This document shows positions 9,450 to 16,835 of a DNA stretch of 51,695 nucleotides, piece after piece. The position numbers and the translations under genes were made by a program. The stretch's first letter is position 1. Every line of letters begins with the position of its first letter. The stretch comes from Streptomyces sp. BR123 (lineage in GTDB: Bacteria; Actinomycetota; Actinomycetes; Streptomycetales; Streptomycetaceae). The notes under the pieces are model-generated. The model worked only from the letters and a program-made list of their open reading frames with translations, searched no databases and was not told the origin of the DNA. The DNA lies in contig NZ_JACBGN010000019.1 in NCBI RefSeq assembly GCF_013401435.1, forward strand, positions 1 to 51,695, read 5' to 3'.

Positions 9450-10126
9450 CCTGCTGTTTCATCCCGGATTGCTGGGTTGAGCATGGTTCATGACCGCGCC
9501 ATGTGGGGGTGGATTCGGCGGTGAGTCTGCGGGGCATGACGTTGATCACCGCGAGGTGGATCATTGCTTCGGAGCGGTGCGGGCGGGCTCCGTAGTCCCG
9601 GGCCAGGCGGCGGTGGTTCATGAGCCAGCCCAGCGTTCTCTCGACCGTCCAACGGCGGCGCAGGACGGCGAATCCCCTGGTGGTGAGGTCGCGGCGGACA
9701 ATGCGCATGTCGATGCCGAGGGTGGCGGCGTGTTCCACGAGGTGCCGGCGGTAGCGTCCGTCGACCCAGGGCTTGCGGAGGGTGGGATGCTCGGCGGCGA
9801 CCCGTTCGATGAGGGTCTGGCAGGCGGTCCAGTCCTGCACGCTGGCCGCGGTCACCAGGACCTGGAGGAGGAGACCGACGGTATCGATGACGATGCTCCG
9901 CTTCCGGTCTACGATCTTCTTCCCGGCATCGATGCCCTGCGCGACAGCTGGAACGTTGGTGGACGTCTTGATGCTCTGGGAGTCGATGACACGGCGGTGG
10001 TTTCTTCTTACCGGCGTTCTGCCTGCGGACTTGGCGCCGCAGGAGCGTGTTGAGCTGGTCGAAGACGCCTTCTGCCTGCCAGCCGGCGAAGTAGGCGTAG
10101 ACGGTGTTCCAGTGCGTTCTATGGAA
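9450..10126 (-). pseudogene. IS5-family transposase, N-truncated and frameshifted
   Basis: Two adjoining minus-strand frames together encode most of a DDE transposase: HWNTVYAYFAGWQ... in one frame, then after a shift near 10020 VIDSQSIKTSTNVPA, DAGKKIVDRKR, WVDGRY and VERTLGWLMNHRRLARDY. The three catalytic acidic positions (IDSQS, WVD, VER) survive. The change is +1 (or -2) relative to the first frame, not the -1 used for programmed shifting in some IS groups. About 50 N-terminal residues are missing because a stop precedes the first segment. The last frame stays open to 9376. I call it inactive. Confidence 0.8.
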
Positions 10127-10215
10127 TCCGACCTCTCAACTGGCGCCGAAGATCCGCTCTGGTCGATAGTGTTGGCCGGTTGGGCCGAAGACAGGGAGAC
10201 TCAGGTGCTGTGGAC

Positions 10216-10728
10216 ATGGGGATCTCAGGTTTCAAGCCGTCCTTCCTGGTCGGCGTCGACGCGATTCGGGAGGCGCACGGATCACGCCTGGCGGCGCTGA
10301 CCGGTAGGCGGCTGACGGGGTTCGCACTGGTGCGGTTTGCCGAGGACGGGGACTGGTTCGCCGAATGCCCGGTGGTGCTGGACTTCGACGGTATCCAGGT
10401 GGAGGTTTGCCACTGGAAGCTCGACGAACTCTCGATCGGCTGGGACACGGTCGACACTGCGGTGACCATTGCCGGCTGGGAGTGGTTCGAGCTCACGCCG
10501 CAGTGGTCTCACAGCGATGAACGCCTGGAGCCGTTTGTCGGCCAGGAACTGCGTGAGGTCGCGCTGCTTGAGTGGCGGCAAGCGGAACGTGACCTGGCGG
10601 CTGGAACGGTGGCGGTGGAGTTCGTCCTCGCCGGCGGCTGTCTGCGGATCGTCAATGGCCTCGACGAGAACCGCGTCGAGGTCGGTGCGGCCCAGCCGGA
10701 CTACGTCCGACACACGCTGGGCCGCTGA
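10216..10728 (+). CDS. Hypothetical protein trapped between two IS remnants
   Basis: A natural-looking 170-residue protein rich in Trp, Asp, Glu and Val (ALVRFAEDGDWFAECPVVLDFDG, ITIAGWEWFELTPQW), with none of the features of a shadow frame. ATG at 10216 or in-frame GTG at 10210 could start it; GGGAG lies near 10194-10198. No family is recognised; the acidic, Trp-rich composition would suit a cytosolic immunity-type or small binding protein, but that is speculation. The stop lies about 10 bases from the broken end of the IS701-type transposase, so the gene probably arrived with, or was exposed by, an IS rearrangement. Confidence 0.6.
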   Translation: MGISGFKPSFLVGVDAIREAHGSRLAALTGRRLTGFALVRFAEDGDWFAECPVVLDFDGIQVEVCHWKLDELSIGWDTVDTAVTIAGWEWFELTPQWSHSDERLEPFVGQELREVALLEWRQAERDLAAGTVAVEFVLAGGCLRIVNGLDENRVEVGAAQPDYVRHTLGR

Positions 10729-10736
10729 GTACAGGT

Positions 10737-11281
10737 GCAGCGAGACCCCTGCCTGGCAGTTGGTGACCTTGCCTGCGGTGCCGGTGTACTGCCGCGTCAC
10801 GCATGCCGAGGCATCGCCGTCTTTGAGGAACCCGGTGTCGTCGATGACCAGCGCGGTCGGCTTGATCGCCGCCTGCATCATCCACGCGAGCCGGGCCCGC
10901 ACGTGGGCAGGATCCCACGGGCTGGAGGTGATGAAGTGGGCCAGGGCCTGCCGGTTTCCGTCCTCCCCAAGCCGGGCGGCCATCGGCTCGACCGACTTGC
11001 GTCCGCCGTCCGTCAGCAGCCCACGCAGGTAGACCGACCCCCACCGACGCTGATCCGCCCGCGCGAACGACTCGAACACCTCCGCCGCGAAATCCTCCAG
11101 GTGGCCGCCACGGTCGTGATCCACGAGACCCGCGGACAGGTTCCGGGCAGCACGGCATCGGCACGGCGGCCCGAGCAGCGGCGCATGCCGCTCGGCGCGG
11201 ATGGCTCGCTCGGCGTCGCCGAGTACGTCATCGTTGCCCACTCCGAGCCGCCTCAGATCATCCTCACCCGCGTCCAGCTGT
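10737..11281 (-). pseudogene. IS701-family transposase, N-terminal fragment
   Basis: About 180 residues match the N-terminal part of IS701-type transposases: EVFESFARADQRRWGSVYLRG, RKSVEPMAARLG, HFITSSPWDPAHVR and TALVIDDTGFLKDG (first catalytic Asp), ending at GKVTNCQAGVSLHLYS. Beyond that the frame reads the antisense of the preceding hypothetical gene, so the element is truncated at about 10737 and lacks the remaining catalytic residues. No good start codon precedes the conserved part. The nearby palindrome at 11367-11406 may carry its terminal repeat. Confidence 0.8.
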
Positions 11282-11366
11282 ACTGACCGGCACCGACCCC
11301 GGGCCCGGCGAGAACCCTCTCGTCGGGCCCGTTGCGTGCGGCGTTCGGCCCGCCGGCAGGGGAGAA

Positions 11367-11406
11367 CACCCCATGACTCACCTCTTAAGAGGTGAGTCAT
11401 GGGGTG
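11367..11406. repeat. Perfect 40-bp palindrome centred on TTAA
   Basis: The left half is CACCCCATGACTCACCTCTT and the right half is its exact reverse complement, with no loop. The centre CTTAAG resembles the short A/T-cored targets of IS701 elements. It may be two inverted IS ends abutting head to head, or a protein-binding or cruciform site at the island edge. Confidence 0.75.
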
Positions 11407-11757
11407 AGGTTGCAACCCTCGGTCTGCCGACCGATCCGTTGCGCGCCGGGTGCTCGAGGAGCGTCGGCCCGGCGGATGGGCGGGCCTCCGGTCGTATGGT
11501 CGGCCGACGCGCCTCGTGCACCCTCCGTGCGATCTCGGTCGACGGGTGAGCTCGCGGCCGGGGAGCGCCCACCGTGCGTAATCCTCCGTGGCCGGCCGCG
11601 TCGGCGGCTGCGGGTGCTACGGGGCGGGCAAAAGCGGCTGGCGGCGGAGGGGTGCCCAGGTGGCTGTCCGGTACACCGGATTTTGAGGTTGAGTGGGCGC
11701 GGACCGTACCCCCGCCGTCGCTGCTGCGGACCGTGAGGCGACCGCGCCGTCCGGCGC
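11407..11757. other. No supported gene; likely damaged left edge of the island
   Basis: Frames here are Arg/Pro/Ala-rich and contain no recognisable domain. Because the next gene looks like the tail end of a mobilisation operon, sequence upstream (for example a relaxase gene) may have been lost here. Confidence 0.35.
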
Positions 11758-12597
11758 GTGGCTGAGGGGGAGCGGGCTGCTGCCGCGATGTGGCTGGGCC
11801 CGGCATCGCTCTCCAGCGCTGCGGGCATCGTCGTGGCCGGACGTTCGGCATCGAGGTGTGAAGTCGCGCGCGAAAGCACTGCCCCGGCAGGCCGAGCAGC
11901 GGGTCAGGCTCGTGCGCTGTATCGCGAGTCCACACAGGTGCTGTCGCAGTCGGTTGCCGCCGTCGGCCGCAATGATGCGGCGGCCGCGCTTGGTTTTCTG
12001 ATCGCCTTGGTGCAGGCCGTGGAGGCGTCGCGGCGATGGCATCAGGCACAGGAGCACCGAGCTCAGGCTGAAGCCTCCGGGCGAGCCGGTCGTCTGCTGC
12101 GTGAGGCGGTCGAGGTTACCGTGGGCGCGAGCGCTGCCCGGGAGTATCGGCCCCGACCAAAGCGCACCGCAGCACGATCGAGTGCGGGTCCGCGAGTGGC
12201 AGCCGCCCCGGGCGAGCGGCCCATGGCGGGCGTGGTTCAGCAGGCTCTGCCCCAGCATGCGAGAGCTGTCCTGCCGGACCCGGCGTGGCCCGCCCTACGC
12301 TCGCGGCTGGTAGAGGTCGAGCGATCCGGAGAAGATCCCGCCGATGTGCTGGAAACGATCGCGGCGAGGAGGGAGTTGTCTTCAGCAGAGTCGATCGCTG
12401 AGGTGCTTACATGGCGCCTGGACGGATGGCGAAGGCAGCGCGGTACGGCCGCGGAGGCTTCCGCCACGAGCATGTCGTCGACCGTTGGGGGCGGCACGGG
12501 GAGAAGCGCCGCACCCACCCATAAGGCGGCGGCACCTGCACCGAAGCGCAGGCCGCCTGGCGACGAGCAGCGCAAGGGCCCGAGGCGGGCCCGCTAA
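11758..12597 (+). CDS. Mobilisation-type protein with one WP helical repeat
   Basis: Predicted 279-residue, Ala/Arg-rich helical protein. Its C-terminal part carries PDPAWPALRSRLVEVERSG followed by DPADVLETIAARRELSSA and VLTWRL, a pattern I associate with C-terminal segments of actinobacterial relaxase/mobilisation proteins; this association is from memory of the family, not a search. No HUH or other nuclease motif is visible. GTG at 11758 is the first start after an upstream in-frame stop. It lies 16 bases before the next gene, whose product has three related repeats, so the two are likely translated together. Confidence 0.65.
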   Translation: MAEGERAAAAMWLGPASLSSAAGIVVAGRSASRCEVARESTAPAGRAAGQARALYRESTQVLSQSVAAVGRNDAAAALGFLIALVQAVEASRRWHQAQEHRAQAEASGRAGRLLREAVEVTVGASAAREYRPRPKRTAARSSAGPRVAAAPGERPMAGVVQQALPQHARAVLPDPAWPALRSRLVEVERSGEDPADVLETIAARRELSSAESIAEVLTWRLDGWRRQRGTAAEASATSMSSTVGGGTGRSAAPTHKAAAPAPKRRPPGDEQRKGPRRAR

Positions 12598-12613
12598 TGA
12601 GGGGAGTGCAGCT

Positions 12614-13756
12614 ATGGCAACACCCGTGGAGGGGGATCCGTTCGCCGAGGCGGTGGGCGAGGCGGTGCAGACTGCCGTCATGTCGGTGCGGCTGATCACG
12701 GCCATCGCTGATGCTGTGCGTCGGCATCAGCAGCGGCAGAAGAGGGGAGCGGAAGAGGAGCTGCCGCCCGCCGACGAAGCGAAGGACGAAGCGAAGAAAG
12801 AGCTCAAGGATCTGTTGCCCGTGGACATTTCGGGGGCCTTGATGGCCAGCGCGGACTGGCCGCAGCTCGCGCAGCAGCTCATGGCGCTCAAGCGGGCGGG
12901 CGTGGACCTGGAGCAGCTGATGCCGCGGATCGGCGAGATCGCGGTGACCGTGCGCGACGGCGTTGCCGGGAACGAAGCGCGGGTCGCCCGTGAAGGCACG
13001 GGGGAGTGGGAGAAGATGCTCCGCGAGACGCTGCCGGCGGGCCCGGTGCGGGAGGCGATCCTGTCCTCGCCGACGTGGCCCGACATCGCGGCGACGATGG
13101 CGCGTCTGGACGAGCGCGGCATCGACGTGCGGAAGATTCTCGCCTCCGCGCACGATGAGGGTGTCGGCGTCGATCAGGCGGTCGCGAAGGTCCTGGCGGC
13201 CGGGGAGGCGCCGACGACGAGCCGGGACGCGCTCTTGGCGTACGGGCCGATGACGAAGGACCTTGATCTGCCGAAGGATCTCGACCTGTCGCATCGAGAG
13301 CGGGCCTTGCGTCAGCTGTCGATCGGGCCGAGGGAGAACGAGCACTTCGTGCGGATGGTGAGGGAGGCGATGCCCGGCCGGGACCGTGAGGTCGACTTGA
13401 TGGTCGCTGCGAAGCACTGGCCTCTCGTCGCTGCGCGGATCGCCAAGATGGATGACGCGGGCCTGCCGGTGAGGGAGCATTTGGCCGGGCTGATGAAGGA
13501 CACCTCGTGGCAGGAGGCGCGAGGGTCACAGCTTGGCTCGCGGCTGATCCAGGCAGCTACTCATGTCCTGAGTCATCCGCCGGGTGAAGCACCGCCGATG
13601 GGTCGGCCGAAGGTCAGCACGTCGGCCGCGCGGTCGCAGTCGTCGACGGTGGGCCCTTCTAAGGCTCAGGCGGCCAAGCAGTCGGCGCCTGATGCGTCCG
13701 CGGTGGCTACGGACCGCCCGGGGCTGCGCCCGCCGTCGCGGGGTAGGGGCCGATAG
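12614..13756 (+). CDS. WP-repeat protein (three helical repeats), conjugation-associated
   Basis: Predicted 380-residue soluble protein; GGGGAG lies 8 bases before the ATG. Three segments share a W-P-x-x-A/I pattern with a following DxxGxxV: ADWPQLAQQLMALKRAGVD, PTWPDIAATMARLDERGID and KHWPLVAARIAKMDDAGLP. The N-terminus has a short hydrophobic helix (TAVMSVRLITAIADAV) and then a highly charged linker. The C-terminal 60 residues are Ser/Ala/Pro-rich and probably disordered. It pairs with the preceding gene and sits upstream of the T4SS operon. A role in DNA processing or as an adaptor to the coupling protein is inference. Confidence 0.65.
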   Translation: MATPVEGDPFAEAVGEAVQTAVMSVRLITAIADAVRRHQQRQKRGAEEELPPADEAKDEAKKELKDLLPVDISGALMASADWPQLAQQLMALKRAGVDLEQLMPRIGEIAVTVRDGVAGNEARVAREGTGEWEKMLRETLPAGPVREAILSSPTWPDIAATMARLDERGIDVRKILASAHDEGVGVDQAVAKVLAAGEAPTTSRDALLAYGPMTKDLDLPKDLDLSHRERALRQLSIGPRENEHFVRMVREAMPGRDREVDLMVAAKHWPLVAARIAKMDDAGLPVREHLAGLMKDTSWQEARGSQLGSRLIQAATHVLSHPPGEAPPMGRPKVSTSAARSQSSTVGPSKAQAAKQSAPDASAVATDRPGLRPPSRGRGR

Positions 13757-13827
13757 TCGGCAGTCGAACGGCGTGTGCCGCACCACCGTGGTTCGGGGGT
13801 GCGGCATGCGCCGTTCGTGTGGGTGGG

Positions 13828-14883
13828 TCAGGGGCGGGTTGCGCCGAGGTAGTCCCGCTCCGGCATGGCGGAGGCGAGGGGGACGATCTCCACGACCTTG
13901 CCCGTGCGGGGGGCGTGGAGGACGTTGCCGTCGCCGGCGTACATCCCGACGTGGTAGATGAAGCCGCCCTTGATCCAGAACAGCAGATCGCCGGGCTGGA
14001 GCTCGTTGCGGGAAACGGCGTGGTGGGAGGTGGCGCCGTACTGCTCTGCGGCGGTCCGCGGCAGCTTGGTCGTGGGCCAGTAGGCGTACTGCACCAGCGA
14101 GGAGCAGTCGTAGCCGACGGTGATCGTCGCGTTGCAGCCACCGTTGAGGTAGCCGTTGACGCCGTCGCAGAACCCGGTCGTGGGGCCGCTGGGGGTGCCA
14201 CCGCCGTAGGAGTACGGGGTGCCCAGTCGGGTTGCCGCTCTGCGCAGTGCATCGGGGCCTGCACCCGTGCCGGAGACCTGTAGAGCGCCCGGTCCTTCGA
14301 ACCGGTGCATCTCGGCGAGGATGCTCTGGACGTATCCGTGGGTCTCGCCGCCTGAGAACGACTGCGGCGGTACCCCGCCGTAGCGTTCGACGGCGCCCCA
14401 GCCGGCGTTGTACCCGGCCAGGGCGAGGGCGCGCGGGTCGCCTCCGTACCCGGACCGTTTGGCCTGCCCCAGCAGTGAGCACATCATCCTGCCCTGGGCG
14501 GTGACGGCGTCGCCGATGTCCCAGGGGGAGTTCCGGCCGTTGCCGTCGGCGTCCACGCCCCAGGTCGCCCAGGTGCCCGGTATGAACTGGGCCGGGCCCT
14601 GTGCGCCGGCCCATGAGGTGGCCTCGGCCTGGCTGGTCTTGAACTTCGACTCGGTCCAGAGTTGGGAGGCCAGCAGGGCCGGGGTCATCTCGGGCTCTGC
14701 GCAGGCGGAGTCCGCCTTCAGGATCCACTCGCGGAACTCGGCGGGGACTCCCTGGAGGCCCCCGCCCCCGTCGGAGGCGATGGTCTTCGCCTTGCTGTCG
14801 ACGAGCAGCACCGTCATCAGGCTTGCGGCTGCCAGGAAGGCAAGCGCCAAGACGGTGGCGAGGGCTCCCATCAGCGTCTTCAT
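13828..14883 (-). CDS. Bifunctional cell-wall hydrolase: lytic transglycosylase + NlpC/P60
   Basis: Predicted 351 residues with an N-terminal membrane anchor (about 5-28). A soluble lytic transglycosylase (SLT) domain follows, with catalytic Glu in QLWTESKF (E78), GPAQFIPGTW and AGYNAGWGAV. The C-terminal NlpC/P60 endopeptidase domain has the catalytic Cys in GYDCSSL (C260) and His in IYHVGMY (H311). This two-domain layout is the VirB1/Tcp-G-like wall-opening enzyme of Gram-positive conjugation systems, acting outside the membrane to pass the channel through peptidoglycan. It is transcribed away from the T4SS operon starting at 15273. Confidence 0.92.
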   Translation of the reverse strand: MKTLMGALATVLALAFLAAASLMTVLLVDSKAKTIASDGGGGLQGVPAEFREWILKADSACAEPEMTPALLASQLWTESKFKTSQAEATSWAGAQGPAQFIPGTWATWGVDADGNGRNSPWDIGDAVTAQGRMMCSLLGQAKRSGYGGDPRALALAGYNAGWGAVERYGGVPPQSFSGGETHGYVQSILAEMHRFEGPGALQVSGTGAGPDALRRAATRLGTPYSYGGGTPSGPTTGFCDGVNGYLNGGCNATITVGYDCSSLVQYAYWPTTKLPRTAAEQYGATSHHAVSRNELQPGDLLFWIKGGFIYHVGMYAGDGNVLHAPRTGKVVEIVPLASAMPERDYLGATRP

Positions 14884-14938
14884 TTGTCCCCCCTCGATGG
14901 TTGTTCCCGTGATTCGTCGTGTCCGGTCGTGCGCGGTA

Positions 14939-15067
14939 CTAGATCACGTCGTCCGGGCCGAGTGCCTCTTGATTGGCGTGCTGGCGTGGGCGCGGCCGTG
15001 CCGTGAGGTAACGGTCTCTGCTTTGCAGAGCATGCTTTTCGGCCACTGCTTCCGCTGTTTTCTCCAT
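14939..15067 (-). CDS. Possible small protein (42 aa)
   Basis: A minus-strand frame beginning MEKTAEAVAEKHALQSRDRY is helical and charged and ends 55 bases before the wall-hydrolase start. No Shine-Dalgarno is visible at this ATG; the frame is open up to 15178. It could be a leader peptide gene or chance. The rest of 14884-15272 holds the divergent promoters and no other supported gene. Confidence 0.25.
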   Translation of the reverse strand: MEKTAEAVAEKHALQSRDRYLTARPRPRQHANQEALGPDDVI

Positions 15068-15187
15068 GGCGCCGTTGGAGTTTCGCTGGAGCTTGGCTGA
15101 ATTTCTTCGGTGTTCCCCCCGAGTCGGAGCAGGTGTTGGCTTGCAGCGGCAGGTGATCTCTGTCCCGAGTCGAGGCATAATCGCACG

Positions 15188-15222
15188 TCAGACTGACAGT
15201 AGGTCACGCTAGCCTCTGTAGT
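15188..15222 (+). promoter_or_regulatory. Promoter of the T4SS operon with TCAGACTGACAG motif
   Basis: CTGACA (15193-15198), an 18-base spacer and TGTAGT (15217-15222) form a plausible promoter 50 bases before the first T4SS gene. The 12-mer TCAGACTGACAG (15188-15199) recurs exactly at 34046-34057 with the same -35 placement and spacer length. Confidence 0.5.
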
Positions 15223-15272
15223 CCCACGGGCCCAGGCTCTGCTAGGCCGTGCATTCATGGGGGAGTTGAGCA

Positions 15273-15746
15273 GTGATCAGCCATGCGCAGACGTCTGCCA
15301 GAGACGGCGCAGCGTTGAAGTACGCGTGCATTCCGGTGCACTGCTTCGGGATTGCAGTCGCCACTGTCGCCGCGATGCTCGACGACGACTGCGGTGGTGA
15401 GCGGGCCCGGCTTCTGGCGCCAGGAGACTCCGTGCCTTACGGCGCCGAGCCGGTTCTTTTGGCGGAGACCACCGTCTACGGCGCGACGCACGTGGAGGAG
15501 CTGCTGAAGCGCTGGGGCCCCCTGCCGAAGCCGTGGCTGGTGCTGGTCTCGGACGCTCCGGTCCGCCCGGCGGCTGACGCGCGGTACCTGGTGCGTGCGC
15601 TCGAAGGCCGCCTGGCCGGGGTGGCGCGCGTGCCGTACCTGCCGGTGCTGCGAGCCGTTGCAGGCCCGGAAGAGGCGCTGGAGCTGAAGGACGTTCGCTC
15701 CGCGGCGGAGAGGCTGCGGCGCACGATGGAAGGAACCGCACGATGA
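15273..15746 (+). CDS. First gene of T4SS operon, unknown function (157 aa)
   Basis: GTG at 15273 is preceded by a GGGGGAG run at 15259-15265. The product has no membrane span and no Walker motif. It has a natural composition with segments such as PKPWLVLVSDAPVRP and LKDVRSAAERLRRTMEG. The stop overlaps the pilin-like gene start, so it is the promoter-proximal gene of the conjugation operon. The place at the head of SCO6880-type operons suggests a cytosolic assembly or regulatory factor, but I do not recognise the family. Confidence 0.75.
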   Translation: MISHAQTSARDGAALKYACIPVHCFGIAVATVAAMLDDDCGGERARLLAPGDSVPYGAEPVLLAETTVYGATHVEELLKRWGPLPKPWLVLVSDAPVRPAADARYLVRALEGRLAGVARVPYLPVLRAVAGPEEALELKDVRSAAERLRRTMEGTAR

Positions 15747-16036
15747 GCATGACCATGGAGTTCTTCACGCTGGCCGACGGCCTCATACCGCAGTCGAAGC
15801 CGACCCCGATTAACGGGATGAGCGAACCCGTCTCCAAGATTTTCGGCTACGGCCTGTGGCTGCTGATCCTCGCAGGGGTCGGAGGGACCGGGTTCGGTGT
15901 CTACAAGCTCGCGGTCTCGGACAAGTCGCGGTCCGGCGGTGGCTCGGAGCCGTTCAAGTGGATGGGCGGCGGGGTCGCAACGATCCTGCTGGCCGGTTCA
16001 CTGATCACCATCCTCAACGGCATCGCAGGAGGCTGA
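15743..16036 (+). CDS. Pilin-like (VirB2-type) small membrane protein
   Basis: Predicted 97 residues with two membrane spans (about 33-52 and 73-92) separated by a short basic/Gly-rich loop containing DKSRSGGGSEPFKW. Size, topology and position next to VirB8-, VirB6- and VirB4-like genes fit a VirB2/TrbC-type pilin or channel subunit. It overlaps the previous gene and is followed two bases later by the VirB8-like gene. No cleavable signal peptide is obvious; the polar N-terminus has about 30 residues before the first span. Confidence 0.7.
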   Translation: MSMTMEFFTLADGLIPQSKPTPINGMSEPVSKIFGYGLWLLILAGVGGTGFGVYKLAVSDKSRSGGGSEPFKWMGGGVATILLAGSLITILNGIAGG

Positions 16037-16037
16037 C

Positions 16038-16835
16038 ATGTCACGTACCAGGGGGACCTGGAACACCAAGGGCACGTGGATCGCCGGAGTGGCGCTCGCA
16101 GCTGTTCTCGCGCTTACCGGCTACTCGCTGCTGTCCGGAGACGGCGGTGGTGAGGACGCGCCGACGAAGGGAGGAACCAGCCCAAGCGCGTCCGGCCCCG
16201 CCAGCCCGCTGCCGACGTATGCACAGCCGAAGGACTGGACGGAGCCGCTGCGCTGGAGTGCGCTGCCGCGTGGGGAACGCACAGACGAGCGCGGCAGCCA
16301 GGTGGGCTTTCCGCACACGCCCGAGGGCGCGGTTGGTATGGCGGCAACCGCCAACCGCAGCACCATCGGAGCGGGTAGGACTACCGTCGATGAGCAGCTG
16401 CGGATCTACTACTCGTACCTCAGCAAGGCTGACCAGTCCTCGCGGGCGGCGCAGCAAGTAGAGCTTGCCGCTGGAGAGACCGACAAGAACCTCGCCCAGG
16501 AAGCGGGCGTTCAGCCGGGCCAGCCGCTGCCGCCGGGTGCGTACGTGCGTAACCACGTTGTCGGATACAAGATCATCAAGTCGGCGTCTGATGAGGTCTC
16601 CGTGTGGCTTCTTGCGCGCGTGGTGCAGAAGACGGGCGAGATGGCGCAGGAGACCAGCTCGTACACCAGGACTCCGGTCGGAGTGCAGTGGCAGGACGGT
16701 GACTGGCGACTGACGATGGCTGCCACTGAGCGAGCGCAGCAGGCAACTCAGGGCCAGGAACCGCCGGCGATGGCCGCTCCTGGCGATGCCGTCTTCAACT
16801 CGGCTGGATGGACGGCGATCCGGGAGGCGTCATGA
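16038..16835 (+). CDS. VirB8/TcpC-like single-span conjugation protein
   Basis: Predicted 265 residues: cytosolic basic N-terminus, one membrane span (about 15-33), a Ser/Pro linker, then an extracellular domain with the size expected for an NTF2-like VirB8/TcpC module. The segments VGYKIIKSASDEVSVWLLARVV and GVQWQDGDWRLTM match the strand-rich end of such domains. Its stop overlaps the start of the VirB6-like gene. It should act as a channel assembly scaffold at the membrane. The assignment rests on topology and context more than on sequence identity. Confidence 0.7.
   Translation: MSRTRGTWNTKGTWIAGVALAAVLALTGYSLLSGDGGGEDAPTKGGTSPSASGPASPLPTYAQPKDWTEPLRWSALPRGERTDERGSQVGFPHTPEGAVGMAATANRSTIGAGRTTVDEQLRIYYSYLSKADQSSRAAQQVELAAGETDKNLAQEAGVQPGQPLPPGAYVRNHVVGYKIIKSASDEVSVWLLARVVQKTGEMAQETSSYTRTPVGVQWQDGDWRLTMAATERAQQATQGQEPPAMAAPGDAVFNSAGWTAIREAS

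Noticed and set aside
9450..10126. Programmed frameshifting in the IS5-type transposase
   Set aside because: The shift is +1 (or -2), not -1, and the N-terminus is missing with an upstream stop, so decay is more likely.
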